DNA of 34,172 nt from Scytalidium lignicola (lineage: Eukaryota > Ascomycota > Leotiomycetes): NCBI GenBank assembly GCA_002812745.2, contig NCSJ02000421.1:1-34172 (forward strand), read 5' to 3'. Positions within the stretch are counted from its first letter, which is position 1. Every line of letters begins with the position of its first letter. This document shows, in pieces, positions 10,087 to 21,631 of this stretch. The position numbers and the translations under genes are program-made. The notes beneath the pieces were generated by a model. It saw nothing but the letters and a program-made list of their open reading frames with translations. It did no database searches and was not told where the DNA came from.

Positions 10087-11539
10087 TCACGCTTTCTTCT
10101 TAGGAACGCAACAATCCCCAGCCGCAGCCGCAACCTTATCAGCTAAATCCTTACCCTGACCTCCCTTTGCCGTCTCATTCTCCTCGGGAGAGAGCTCAAC
10201 TTCGCCGTATTTTGCAGCGATCTCGTCGCAGTATCGCGCCATGGCTATATCTTTCTCAGAGAGCCCTGGGGGAGAATGGGTTGTCCAGCGGATGAAGGTT
10301 GTATTGTATACCTGTTTTTTGGGGCGGATGATTAGTTGGAGGGAAAGAGATGAAAAGGCGGTAGATGTGAAAGGGTGGGAGATGTAGTGATGTGTGAGAG
10401 GATGTAGGTGTACTGAGTGAGAAGAATAGGAGTAAGTGGTGGACACGTGATATTGGCTTGGTGTAAGACATGTAAACTATAGAAAATGTAAAGGGGGAGA
10501 AGAACTATTTGTCTAGAGAGATAAAACTTGAGAACCTCCTAGTATAACGTCTTTGATCGTTGTTCATGAAGAACTAGGTAATAGTATAACAATGAATGGG
10601 TAAATAAGCAAAATAAATNAAAAAGAAGAGATAAAAAGAAGAAATAAACTCACATTCGACCATTCGGGGTGATGTTTTTTTACCTGACACTCTTTGGCTA
10701 CAGTATCCATAAACTCCTGGTGTCATACTCCTATTAGCTTTAGGCGCAAAACAATATTGACTACTTTTAGATTCTTCGAAGAAGGCAACCAACTGACTAG
10801 CACCTAAGGCTGTAAAAATAAAGAGAGAGAGGAGTTCGCCATGTCCCTTATCCAGTCCAAATATATCCAACTCGTTCTTGTCATATAAATCTACCCTCAT
10901 AGAAGCAAGTCCTTAGAGAAAGAAATCTACAAAACATTCTCTCAAGACCACATACCCCGTCCGGGAAATAAACAACAAGATACCAATCATGAAAGGGGGA
11001 ACCCAAAAAAAAAACGAAAGAGAAGAAGGGAAGATTCTTATTTAAAAAATAAATAAACTCACCCACGTCTTCTTAAACCCCTTAAATCGAAAGCTCCTCT
11101 CAATCCCATTCCCCTTCTCCGTAAGCCTCCACTTCCCTCCTCCCTCCTCTCCCACTAACAACCTCCCTAACTCCTTCTCCAGCGCCTCCATATCCACTCC
11201 AGGCGCCTCAGAGAATAGTGGTTTGGCCATCACTGTCTCACTACTCGTGCTGTACCTGCTGCAGTGAGGTGGGGCAGTGGTGGTTATTCTTTTATTCAAG
11301 ATAACAGACGAGGTGTTGGTAGCGAGGCTCCTGTAGTTGTGGTGGGGAACAATTCCGTTTTCGGGGATAGAGATGTAGCTACTACTATAGCTGCAATTAT
11401 TAGAGCTACCACCCTGGATTGTACGCCTCCTATGTTGATGGAGAAGCTGGTGTAATTGGCGACTTAGTGGTTGTTGGGTCAGGTGATATGTAGGAGTTGT
11501 ACTGAGTAATCCACGTCGTAGCAATTTCGTCCTTTGCAT
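10087..11539 (-). CDS. Pterin-4a-carbinolamine dehydratase, probably mitochondrial
   Basis: Three exons, 11539-11063, 10716-10654 and 10311-10087, give 254 residues. The DCoH/PCD fold dehydrates 4a-hydroxy-tetrahydropterins. The active-site signature is intact: HHPEWSNVYN holds two catalytic histidines, the third is in RWTTHSPPGLSEKD, and the Asp closes the motif. Exon 1 supplies WRLTEKGNGIERSFRFKGF and exon 2 supplies EFMDTVAKEC. The first ~100 residues are rich in Arg, Ser and Thr and nearly free of acids, ending RYSTSSETV, which is a strong mitochondrial presequence. A second in-frame ATG at 11230 (residue 104) would give a cytosolic form. The C-terminal 40 residues are a family-unlike acidic then lysine-rich tail. 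Both introns are long for this window (346 and 342 bp) and share the first 12 bases, GTGAGTTTATTT; the second contains an N at 10620. Confidence 0.88.
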
Positions 11540-14500
11540 GATGTGATGTGATGGTATGGTCGATGTATGCAGACAGGGTATTAATGAAAATAAGGTGTAA
11601 GGTGATTGTATGATTCCAATTCCTTCTCTTGTCTTAGTTTGTTTCTTTTATCTTTTATTGCTGGAAGTGGTAAATGGTACTCTGCAAGTTGTATTGTGCT
11701 CCACTGAGCCGTACACCACTGTATAGCTTCCTGCACCTTGTTATGGGACCGTTTTTGGGATTTGAAGTGGAAGGGAATGAATGCGGTAAGATTAAGCGTG
11801 TGTAACTTTAAGATGAGCAGGGTACTTGTACAACAACCTTGTTAAACCAGAGGCTTAAATGTCTTTGGAGTAAAGCTTGAAAAATTCTTGGGACTCTGAA
11901 ACTGTTCTTTTCGAGAAGAAAAAACAAATTTGACAATTGGAAATCCAAAAATATCATAAATCATACATGATGGACGTTGATTGTGGTTGTGGTTGTGGTA
12001 CAAGGGAACATCATTGGTCCTTTCGCGTACTGGAACAAAAATTGTACATCTATCTACATTTTCATTAAGCTCTAGTTACATCATAGAGCAGCATTACTCT
12101 TAGGAACTTTTTCCTGCATGTTTTGTATCATCATACGAGTTCGGAGGTCCAATTAAAGAACTATCTTAAATTAGATCGTCTGGCTTTAACTCTACAGTCT
12201 TAAACTCGGTAATTTCAATTTGCTACCGCCCATTTCTGAAAGAAGGTTTGAGACATGCTTATGCTTTTTGTGTAAGTTCGAATCCGGCAAAAGATTAATT
12301 AGATACCTACTTTTATCTGTATGCATGATGACATGAGATGACATGACATTAGCGCCGTGCTGTGTCAGACGAGGAAGGAGGATTATTAGAGATAGGAAGC
12401 AGATAGTTAGTTGGTTCAAGTCGTGGATGACAGAAGACAGATATAAACATACGGCGATATGGTAATTCTGATTTCCCTCGAAGAAGAGGCGGGGCGAGAT
12501 TTTCACTAGATAGATGAGGTGAGATATACGGCAATAGGGCACGGCACTGGGAAGACAGGAAAGCAGAGACTAAGGCAAGTTCTGGAAGCTGTTGCCGAAG
12601 CCCACGGAGCAAAATCCTATCTGGTACGGAGGAATGTCCTCGGTTCATTATGAAAATCGCATTTTTTTCTACGGGAATGTGAATACACATGGGGAGAATA
12701 GTAATGATTATAGTGTTAACAAACTGCCAAAATCACAAAATAACAGGAATGCCCCACGTTGGTTTTTAGCACCCTTATAACAGATTGAATATCAAAGTTT
12801 GCATGACAATTCACGTGGTGCTNAAAAAGTGAATTATCGTACGTAGGATATTCATACCTTATAATCAGCGTTTTTACAGTTCTGTGTTCTATAAATTGGA
12901 AACAGAATGGTTCGACTTGGTAATTGATTAATATATATAATACATCATACGGAGGTATGAAGGAACAGTCTCCAAACAACCTCGCCCAACTACCCTGTGG
13001 GGACCATACATGTGCAATATTTGCATATTTACGTCCGTACAGTATATACGTTTTATGCATTATCATTTCAAAAGACTCATGTTCCCAAGCGAAAGAAAAA
13101 GGCCTATTAGAGCAATTCCGTCATCCAATAGTAATCATATGCGCACAATAATTGGCGATATTAGCTTGCTGAGAGTTTTCGCGGCCCGCCCCAAAATTGA
13201 AGTACTTGATTACGTACGGTGAACGGAGTGGTCTAGATGTTGATAGCTTATTAATTAATGATTAATATACAGCCTTATCCTGCTCGGAATTCTCCCGTCT
13301 TTGCGAGAGTACGGAGTGCGAAGTAATAAATAGCTCGCTTAAGCGTAAGCTACAGTAGAGATGTTTTGTAAATTAAACCCTGCGGATTATGCTGCTCTGT
13401 ATCACAACGACGACCGTGACGACAAGTGGTCCATTGAATATCCGTCTAAAATTTACTGTCAAAGGGAAAGTAGAGCAGGAATGATTACGTAGTTGTTCTC
13501 TCCAAAGCGGAATTGGGTGAAGTTTGAAGTGCAAGACACACCATCCTGGTCGGACTTGATTATGTGATACTGTCGACGCAAGGTGCGGCGGAGATACAGA
13601 CCGCACACCCTCTCCTTCCGATCGGAGTTACGAGATGTGCCGTGCGATTTGATCCGCCGTCGCAGTGAACCTACTTTACTGGACTGCTGCAAATGCTAAT
13701 CCAGGTAAAGGCGGCCTTTTACCCCATACCCGGAACCGCCCATAACCGTGAATACCGAAGCGACAAGCTACCCGCCGCCCAACCTAGCTACCTCCTCATT
13801 ACTGTATCAGTATACGGACGGTATTTCGAGAACGCCAAGGGCATGGGCTGATTACATGATGTCCGGGGTGTTCTCGCCTCGGTCCGGCATCTGTTCTTTT
13901 CGCCTTCAGGATCTGATGCGGTGCTGTAGAATGCAGTAATTACGTAGAAGCAGCTTTAGTTGAGAAATCAGAAAACGAATCTAAGATAATGATTACTAAC
14001 AGACGAGGAGGTCATTTACCTGATTCTCTTTCTACATGGTCGATAGAGGAGAGATGGAGATGGAATAGACACTGGTAGGTGTAATCAAAATCGAGACTTG
14101 ATGCAGGAGAAGAGCGACCACCGTATCCGTACTCAAGCGGGTTAAGGTTGGTGGGTTTCCATCACATCTTGCCATTCACCTCGATGACTAAACCACATCC
14201 GTCAAGTCATGACTGAACTGAATAGACCCTGTCAGGCACATACAACATCATGATTGCCCTCATGACACTGTAGGAGAATGTGAAAAGGAGCAGAAGAGCG
14301 ATCCTATTCACTTCTTATCATGATCAATGCGATTGGCATCCGCACGGAGTTCATGTAATAATTCTGTATAGTAAGTATTCAAAGGAACGGGCTGGTGAGA
14401 GTCTTGCAGAACTTGCAGAACGGTAGGCATCATACGTAGTGTGCACGTAATACAAGCTGGGATGTTTTATGAAAAAGAAAAGAAGAACAGCGATTCGTAC

Positions 14501-15687
14501 GTAGTAAGATCCTTAGCTTCAAGATCTGGATGCTGAATCATTTGCTGGCGTAGTCCGCGGCTTTTGGAATTTGCTCTGGTGTCCATTACTCCATTACTCG
14601 TCCGCCGGGATCCCATTTACTAAGCACCCGCAGCAGGGGTTGGTAATGGATTGCGTAAGCCAGGTCTCTCCACGACCCATGCCCTGTTTGACATTAGCTG
14701 CTGTATTTCTTTGGCACTTTCTTCTTGTCTGGCATGCTGTGAAGGTCGCTGCATCGCGCTGCATCGTGCTGGCTTGGCCTTCGAGCTTCCCCTGGTCCGA
14801 CCACTAGGCTGCTTGCGGAGTGGATGACTAGCTGATGACTTATCCGCCTGCCTGCGGGTGTTCACTGCAGCCAATCCCCAACGCTTCCGCCGGCAGATCT
14901 GTGAAGGACATCAATAATTGAACGGGGCGCGGACACGGAGAACGGCCAAGGTGGACCAGACAAGCGTAGTGTGGTCGACGCTGCCTTGCTCCTGCTTCCC
15001 ATGCGGCGTGATACGCACGTTGCATACTGAAATATAGGAAAATTGTGGTCTGGAGGCAGAGAGGGGGTCTCGTTGTCGACCTGGAGTGGTCGAGCTGTTG
15101 CGATCCGTGGAGAGAGGCAAATGCTGGTAATCGTGCGATGCCCTGTCAGTTACCGGGCCGGAGTCAGAATCATCGTAGTCGTAAAATCATAAATCATAAA
15201 TAGTCAGCTGCGGCTTCGCCGTGGCAAAGGCGAAGGAGCAGGAGGAGGAACGATTACCTCCGTGTCTCGAAGTCTGGATGTATCAGTCACCTCAATTAAT
15301 GAGTCCACTTACCTAATCGGCCGGATCAGCTCGCCCCTCACCAGTCGCTGACTGATCACTTACCACACCGAGCCTGCCCCGGCATTCCGAAGTCACGTGC
15401 CCGCATCGCACAAGTTTCGCCCCATGTCGGTGGTGTCGTGTGGACCCGCTGCAGCCCCAGCGCTGGTGGTGAAATCATCGGATCCCCAGCACCGGATCCC
15501 TCGAAAACTCGCGCGCGCCCAGATAAATTTCCTAATCACTGGCGGTGCGTTTCCCTACTGTTCTTACGATCCTCCGACTGGAGAGCTGCTTCCTTATGAA
15601 TTAGTGACTTATTAATAAGACAAAGCACCCGACCCCCTTTCAGATCAAGACCATTCATCTCCCTCGACCTCCGGGCTAGACGCGACC
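11540..15687. other. 4.1 kb without recognisable genes upstream of kapC
   Basis: On both strands I find only short ORFs (up to 116 codons) without family features, and none could be joined into a known protein with GT-AG introns. The left half is AT-rich (N at 12823). The right part, about 14550-15450, is GC-richer, as expected for promoter or leader DNA of a regulatory gene. CACGTG occurs at 12812-12817 and 15394-15399. A 72-codon ORF at 15397-15615 ends 72 bp before the kapC ATG and could be an upstream ORF if the leader starts that far away. Long promoters are common for fungal transcription-factor genes; a noncoding RNA cannot be excluded. Confidence 0.5.
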
Positions 15688-17397
15688 ATGCAGTCCATTG
15701 CTCCTGCCCCCATGCAGAACAAGCAGGTACGTACTGTACTTCCAAGCTCCATTGCTGCACACCACAACACATCCACACAAACAACACGTTCAGTTAGCAA
15801 CTCGGATGACCATCGTGAATAACACGGCTGGCCGCCTTGCTTGCTTTGATTGCCTGCTTGCTAGCTAGTTAGCTACCCCTCCCCTGAAGCCCTCCAAAGG
15901 CTTGATCATCCGCGCGCCCTCTCGCTGCTGCAGGCGTGCGCATTATTCTTTACACCACCCACTGGCTCTCCCATATACGAAGAGCCTCTAACCAGGCTTC
16001 TGTTCTATAAAAGCTGACTCATATTCTGCAGGAGATGAGTGCCGATAATGGTGAGTGAATTCATCTTGCATCCAGAGAGGTGGCTGGCCAGAGGTGAACT
16101 CTGTCGTCCATGCAATTGCATGGCAGCAAGAGTTGAGAGTGGGCATATATATACTCACAAGTATATATACCTCCCAAACACGAGGATCTAGAATCATACT
16201 CACGTCTAACTGCAACCTGTTGCTCAAGCTCGCAATTTGTTTCCTGTTCCATTCTCGGGCAGAGGAATCTACCTTTCTTTCTCATTGACCGGATACTGAC
16301 AAGTTGCTTTTGCGCTATCTGCTTCAGATTTAAGAGCGCAACTCGCTGCCGTCATCAACACTGGCGCTTCTGCGTCTGCTCCTCAGCCTTCGCATGGCTA
16401 TAACGACGTGCAGCCTTCCAACAGTGCGAGTCCTCGCGATCATAATATTGATCCTTCAATCGGCGGTGGTCACGGTGGGATGATGAACACAGGCGGCGAC
16501 AGCGGTGGTGATGATAGTATGGGCGATGGCCGCAAGGCGGGGAAGAGAGAATTATCGCAATCGAAACGCGCGGCCCAGAACCGAGCAGCTCAGGTAGGTG
16601 GTATTGCTGGATAGCAAATTTTCCTTTTGAATTTTTAAGCAGATGCGATTGCGATTGCGCTTTTTAGTCGCGATCGTAGTTTTGCGTTGATGGCAATGAG
16701 GTCCGATGATGAGTTGTCGATGATTTAGACATTTCGTCAAAACTGACGAGGTGTTGACATTTTTGCTTTGTCAATTCTCATGTCATCAACAATCTCACCT
16801 TGGCCAAAATAAGCCAAACAGCATTCAAACATGTGAACACATCAAGCTTACGTAACAATCTACAGCGAGCCTTCCGTCAACGAAAGGAAGGATATATCAA
16901 GAAACTTGAGGAGCAGGTCCGCGAGATGAATGCCTTGGAAGATAACTACAAGGCGATCCAGACGGAGAATTACAGCCTTCGCGAGTACATTATCCATCTA
17001 CAATCCCGCCTCATTGAGTCCCAGGGCGAGTATCCACAACCTCCCCCGAACATTAATTTGAGCCATCCGCAGAATGCGACGGCTCGACAGGACGCACAAG
17101 CTCATGGAATGGAGCATCATCTACAACAACGACATGACGGCAGTTCGGGAATTGCTCCCTTGGCGCCCATGAGTTCGTTGCAGGCGAGTGCGGCTAGGAC
17201 GCTGGCTGCTGCGGGACTGAGTTCGGGAGGCAAGCACGGGGATGAAGTTGTGTAAGTAGTTTTCTTTCTATCATTGTCTTTTATTATGTTCTCCCTTTCA
17301 GAGATCGCAGACTAATAATAGAGCTGAACAAGAAACCACTAACACGACCCACAGTCGTCAATTACAACAGGCCGAGGGCCTTCAAGCTTCGATGTAA
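15688..17397 (+). CDS. kapC: bZIP transcription factor KapC (AP-1-like)
   Basis: Five exons: 15688-15726, 16032-16050, 16328-16593, 16866-17251 and 17355-17397, giving 250 residues. The basic region is SKRAAQNRAAQ, then RAFRQRKEGYIKKLEEQ, split by an intron after NRAAQ. It is a Yap/Pap1-type motif (NxxAQxxFR). A leucine-zipper coiled coil and the block REYIIHLQSRLIESQGE follow, which with the upstream SPRDHNIDP marks the KapC family. The last exon is set by GTAAGT at 17252 and an ACTAAC branch before the acceptor at 17353-17354; it replaces an early TAA with a conserved-looking end, RQLQQAEGLQASM. Introns 1-3 are long (305, 277 and 272 bp). Exon 2, at 19 nt, is the least certain. KapC proteins are nuclear regulators whose targets are poorly known. 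Confidence 0.88.
16848..16855. promoter_or_regulatory. TTACGTAA, Yap-type site inside kapC intron 3
   Basis: A perfect copy of the palindromic Yap/AP-1-like response element lies 10 bp before the intron 3 acceptor of kapC. One such octamer is expected by chance in about 65 kb of random DNA, so autoregulation is only a possibility. Confidence 0.25.
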
Positions 17398-18329
17398 CCC
17401 GCTTCACACCGCATTGACCGTAAATATGTCTATTAACTCTTGACTTCTCTGTCATTTCTGTCCATGTGTTTATTCTCTGCGCATTCGCTTGTCTTGGGTG
17501 CTTTTTCAACTTTGGTGGCATTTCAGGAGGTGGGGTTGGGGGTTTAAGGAATCAAGGAGACTGGGGCTTTTTACCAGCGGGTCTAGGCCTAGGCTGGGGC
17601 GTTCAAGGAGTTCCAATGTGGGAAACAAACAAATAGCATGCTTATTTTTCTTCTCTCCATTGTTTTGGCTGTTTTGCCTCTTGGATCTTTAGTTTTGCAC
17701 GACACTGATGCAAAGTGTATGTTGAGAGAGAGAAAGAGAGAGCTGTAAGCGAGGAAATAACTCTAGCCGACCTGAAATAATGAGGGCTGTTTTTGTGGTC
17801 ATGAACTTGAATCGTTGATTTGTGTATTTCTGGTGCTAATCTCCCCTATTTTTGGTTATTTCGCTGCTGTTGAGGTGCTGTGAATGTAATGTTTTGGAAT
17901 TCTTGGCTTTTTCTCATACTATATGGTGAGAGAAGAGAAAAGAGTGTATGGCACCAGAATGAGAAGGAGCAAAGCCTAGTCAAATAAGAGACATTTTCTC
18001 TCTCTTTCTTTTAGTGGCAGCTTCCATCAAGGGATGACAGCCTGTTACATTTCATTTTGTTCATTTGGGGGGGTTGGTGCTACATATCTGTTGATCAACT
18101 GCCTTCTCTACTATTTTCTAAATCGATAAAAGCCCTGTTACTATATTTTTTCTTCAGTTGTGCGATAAATATAATATATTTTATTATTGAACCCTTCTGC
18201 ATATAATAGCACATATATAAATCATTTTTTGCCCCTTTCCAACGATTGGGAGCCAAATAGAAAAAACAGTAGCTAAAAAGCTAGAGCTTATGAGAGACCT
18301 TGCACACCCATTCCATTCCATTCCATGGC
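17398..18329. other. Convergent 3' intergenic region kapC / arp5
   Basis: About 930 bp, T-rich on the plus strand, between two facing 3' ends. No gene seen. A purine patch (GAGAGAGAGAAAGAGAGAG) lies around 17725-17745. Confidence 0.55.
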
Positions 18330-20805
18330 CTAAGAGTATGCGTTACCGAGACCATGTTCCTAAGAGAAAAAGAGAAGTGTTAGTTGTGAAGTTCTTTTGA
18401 ATATAGAGGACTTTGAAATGGATGATGGATAGGGAAGGGACAAAATGGAGGGGTAAACAAACCTTCAAATACTCCGCCCCTTTCTCTAGATACTCCTCCC
18501 TTGTAACCTTTGCCTCCTTCCAACGTTCCCCACACGACCATTTCGCTGCTCCCCTCCACGCATCCAAAATCGGATCTTTAGCCCTCCTGATGTTCACCGG
18601 TGCCTCAGCCGGCATGTTAGCTCTCAACCCATCCCTGAGACGCTCGTCAAAGTTCTTGAAAAGCGTGTGTCCGCCAGTCAGGAATATATCGCGCAAGAAG
18701 TCTTGTTGAGACGTACCCGCGATGCCGCTGACTCGGTGTGTGAGGATGTCAGCTGTGATTTCTATGATTCCAGCTTGGTCTAGTCCTGCGATCGATGGTT
18801 GGAATAGGACCTCCGGGACACGGATGCGCTCGACATTCAGGTGTATCTGATGCGCCTCTGCTTGTGACTTGAGGTCGAATGGTCGGGATCCACGCAGGAA
18901 GGCATGTAACAGACTCTTGGTCCAGTCCGTTTGTGCGTCCAGCGTGTGTTGGTCTGTGAACTCTGGGTCGTGCTTCAAAAGGTCTGCTTCCAAATTCTTT
19001 AGGCTCGTCATCAGGTCTTCTTCCTCCTCGTCATCGCTACCGCCCTCCGCGATCTGGCGGTAGACACCCCAATCCTCATCATTAGCACCGAAGTTATCAT
19101 CGTCGCCACCTGCTCTTCGTCGTTTCTTAGTTGGGTTGTCGGAGGCTAAGTTAGCGATATTCTTCATGCGCATCTGGCTCGCAAGGGATTTCCGGTTGCC
19201 TAGATCTGCTTTGAGACGCTCGCGATCTTTCATCTTCTGTAGCATGGCTGCTCGTGCAGCGCGACGCTCCTGGAGCCAGCCTTCGAGGTCATTTTCCCGC
19301 CGTTCGTCGTCAAGGCGCTGTTCCTCTGCAATCCGCGCTTTCTCTGCCTCCTTTTCTGCCTTTGCACGAGCTCGGGCTTCATGACTGGACTTCATTAGGC
19401 GCTGATGGCGTTTTTGCTTGAGTCCTGCTTCATCCAGTTGGTCATCTGGGACTTCGAGAAGGCTGAAATCTGGTAGCTCGACTTCCTCTTCGGCCTCCGC
19501 TCCGCCTACATCTTTAGTTCGGGCTTTGCGGATGGCTTTGTCGAGCTCTCTGATAGTTCTCTCTAGAGCCGCCTCATCTTTCATATCTTCCACCTCCAGG
19601 AGCCGCTTGATTTCCTTTTTGCTCTCATTGGCTAATTTTGCTTGGAGATCACGGTAGTAGTCTAACTCTTGCTCCTTACGCATTAATTTCTCCAATCGCA
19701 ATTTAGCGGCTTGTTCCTGTAACCTTCTGCCGCTCTCTTTTCTCTTCTCCGCTATTCTTGCAAGTTCCTCTTCGCTTTTCTGCACTACTACTTCCTCCGT
19801 GTAGGGATACTGGATGATATGGTCACGGTCCTCGAGACCATTCCAATCCAGGTAGGTGTTTAATTCTTGTCCATAATTCTGGGCGAGATAGCAATGATCT
19901 CGTATCATGTACTCTGCCTGGGAGGCGTTCACCTTTCCAGGGAAGGTGGGATATTTCAACCGTAGAAGCTTCAGAAGATATTCCGCACTTTGTGATCCGC
20001 CCCAGTTAAGTCGTGTTGCTTGCGTTAACAGCGCCTTTTGGTTCAAAACTGGAATGATATGCGTAGAGCTGTGAGAAGAAGAGATAACGATACCAGTCTT
20101 GCCCTTGTTATAATCGTAAGAGAAGAGCGAATCTATTCCATATGCTAGTGAAGGGGCTTGATAGCATTCAAAAATGATCTCTGTCATAGCTAGTGCAATG
20201 TTAGGGGATATAATCTCAACCTATAACTGGCGATAACTTACATTTGCGGGAATATGATAAGTTAGCAACCGCCTCTGTCATGACGATTGGCATATCCACT
20301 TTCCCCTCTGCCCCATCTATGCCTAACTTCAGAAATATGTAGTCCAATATCGCCTCCATTACATCCCAGTTGCTAACGATCCCACTGCCGGCCTCGAATG
20401 CATTTCTCATATGACCCCTGGCCGTGGTGTCTGCGTATAGATCGGCTCCAACGAACGAGAATGTCTTCCCTAGTTTTCGATCGCGATACTTCGACATAAC
20501 CGGTGTTATGTTTAATCTTGGAGAGCTGTCAAATGACCATCCAGCTCGGGTAGCAGAGGATCCTGTTGATGAGGTCAGTCTTTGTTAAGCTGTAGTAGAA
20601 GCCCTCTTTGAGGACATCACATACCATTGTCAATGACAATAGCGGCGCCATCGGCTCCACGAGAGCGCGCCTGTCGGTATCCTTCTGGCTGAGGCTCAAC
20701 AAAGCTTTCGAAATGAACCTCCTTCACTGGATATAACTGCGCCGGAGGGACATCTCCAGGCGGGTTTGAAGGACGCGCAGTTGGAGAAGTTGCGCTTGGC
20801 GCCAT
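18330..20805 (-). CDS. arp5: Actin-related protein Arp5 (INO80 subunit), frame break at about 20518-20523
   Basis: Four exons: 20805-20625, 20563-20242, 20189-18463 and 18359-18330. They give about 752 residues once one surplus base is discounted, close to the usual Arp5 length. Arp5 works in the INO80 nucleosome remodeller together with Ies6. Actin-fold blocks are AIVIDNGSSATRAGW across exons 1-2, KTFSFVGADLYADTTARG, GIVSNWDVMEAILDYIF, TGIVISSSHSSTHIIPV and FLTGGHTLFKNFDERL. The C-terminus EHGLGNAYS comes from a 30 bp last exon. A long charged coiled-coil insertion (about residues 320-540, many Glu/Arg/Lys) is the Arp5-specific insert. Exon 2 reads GWSFDSSP in one frame and RLNITPVMSKYRDRK in the next. 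A GGG run at 20520-20522 on the plus strand has one base too many, most likely a homopolymer error rather than a true mutation. Confidence 0.92.
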
Positions 20806-21201
20806 TTTTTATATCTCAAATCGCTCTCGCGAATGGAGTCAAATCATGGTAGTAGGTTGGGGTTAGATGTGTTGAGAGATTGGTCATTGACCGGCCATTT
20901 ACGGAACTGTGTCAATTCTGTCGAATATATTTGAACAGATAGTTTGTTTCGTCACTTTCTGGCTGGTGCTCTTTCCGCGCGGAATTTGGCGAGGCTACGG
21001 TCAACTTCTTGCGCGAGGCTACCGTACTTTGATATCACAAGAACATGTCTGTCATTCACTCTAATTTTAAGATGCGACTATAATCAATGTATTCAGAATA
21101 TGTTACTTCAACCCATAGAACGTCAAGTCATGAATTCTTAAAATAGTCATAAAGTTGCTACACCTAAACGCCAAACCCTCGCTCCCTAGTTACATTTATC
21201 C
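20806..21201. other. arp5 upstream region / dad4 3' region
   Basis: About 400 bp between the arp5 start and the dad4 stop, both on the minus strand, so it holds the dad4 terminator and the arp5 promoter. A 65-codon plus-strand ORF (20944-21141) shows no family features. Confidence 0.5.
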
Positions 21202-21631
21202 TCATGAAGGATCCTTGAGACTGTCCGTAGCTGAGATTATATTAGTAAGGAATACCCAAAGATGAATATGAGCAGAGTAACCTTCAAGATGAAAGAGCAC
21301 ATTCGATTGGTAATTCTTGAACATTTGGGCCACAAGCTCAACGTTCATATTCTGGATGTTGATCTCCTACAGCAATGACTGTTAGGGATGAAACTAATCA
21401 CTATGCTTCATAGAACATACTTGTAAATTTTTATTTAAAAGCATGATGGCTTCATTAAGCTTCTCCTTTGAAGACGTGTCAGGACTTGTCATATACAGAT
21501 TGTGTTAATGTTTCTCTTACCACGTTTGTTATTATACGTGAAAGGAGCAGGTTCTGTTGATGTTCATGAGGACTCTCCTATATTCAGGTTAGACAATCAA
21601 TTCTACTACCCAGATGAATTCTATATACCAT
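21202..21631 (-). CDS. dad4: DASH complex subunit Dad4, five exons
   Basis: A 72-residue gene with no usable ORF of its own. Exons: 21631-21629 (the ATG alone), 21577-21521, 21465-21421, 21366-21282 and 21230-21202. Introns are 51, 55, 54 and 51 bp. All are GT-AG, with TCTAAC, ATTAAC and ACTAAT-type branch sites; the fourth donor is a weak GTTACT. The joined product carries [44 protein letters not shown] and [17 protein letters not shown], the nearly invariant Dad4 pattern, and its length equals that of known Dad4 proteins. Dad4 is one of ten subunits of the DASH/Dam1 ring that couples kinetochores to microtubule ends. It is divergent from ies6 across about 270 bp. Confidence 0.93.

Noticed and set aside
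10574..10900. 108-codon minus-strand ORF across pterin dehydratase exon 2
   Set aside because: It reads the exon in a different frame from the catalytic motif and runs through the N at 10620; it is an intron/exon shadow.
12240..12300. GTTCGAATCC, resembling a tRNA T-loop
   Set aside because: The five bases on each side do not pair as a T-stem, and no acceptor, D or anticodon arms can be built around it.
12192..13066. Three minus-strand ORFs of 113-116 codons
   Set aside because: Compositionally biased, mutually overlapping or crossing an N, with no domain-like pattern.
14571..15120. Several ORFs in the GC-richer DNA upstream of kapC
   Set aside because: GC-rich DNA has fewer stops by chance; no recognisable domain and no plausible splicing into a longer protein.
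17252..17258. kapC ending at the in-frame TAA around 17253-17255
   Set aside because: That stop lies inside a perfect GTAAGT donor. Splicing to 17355 gives a phase-correct, plausible C-terminus behind a CTAAC branch site.
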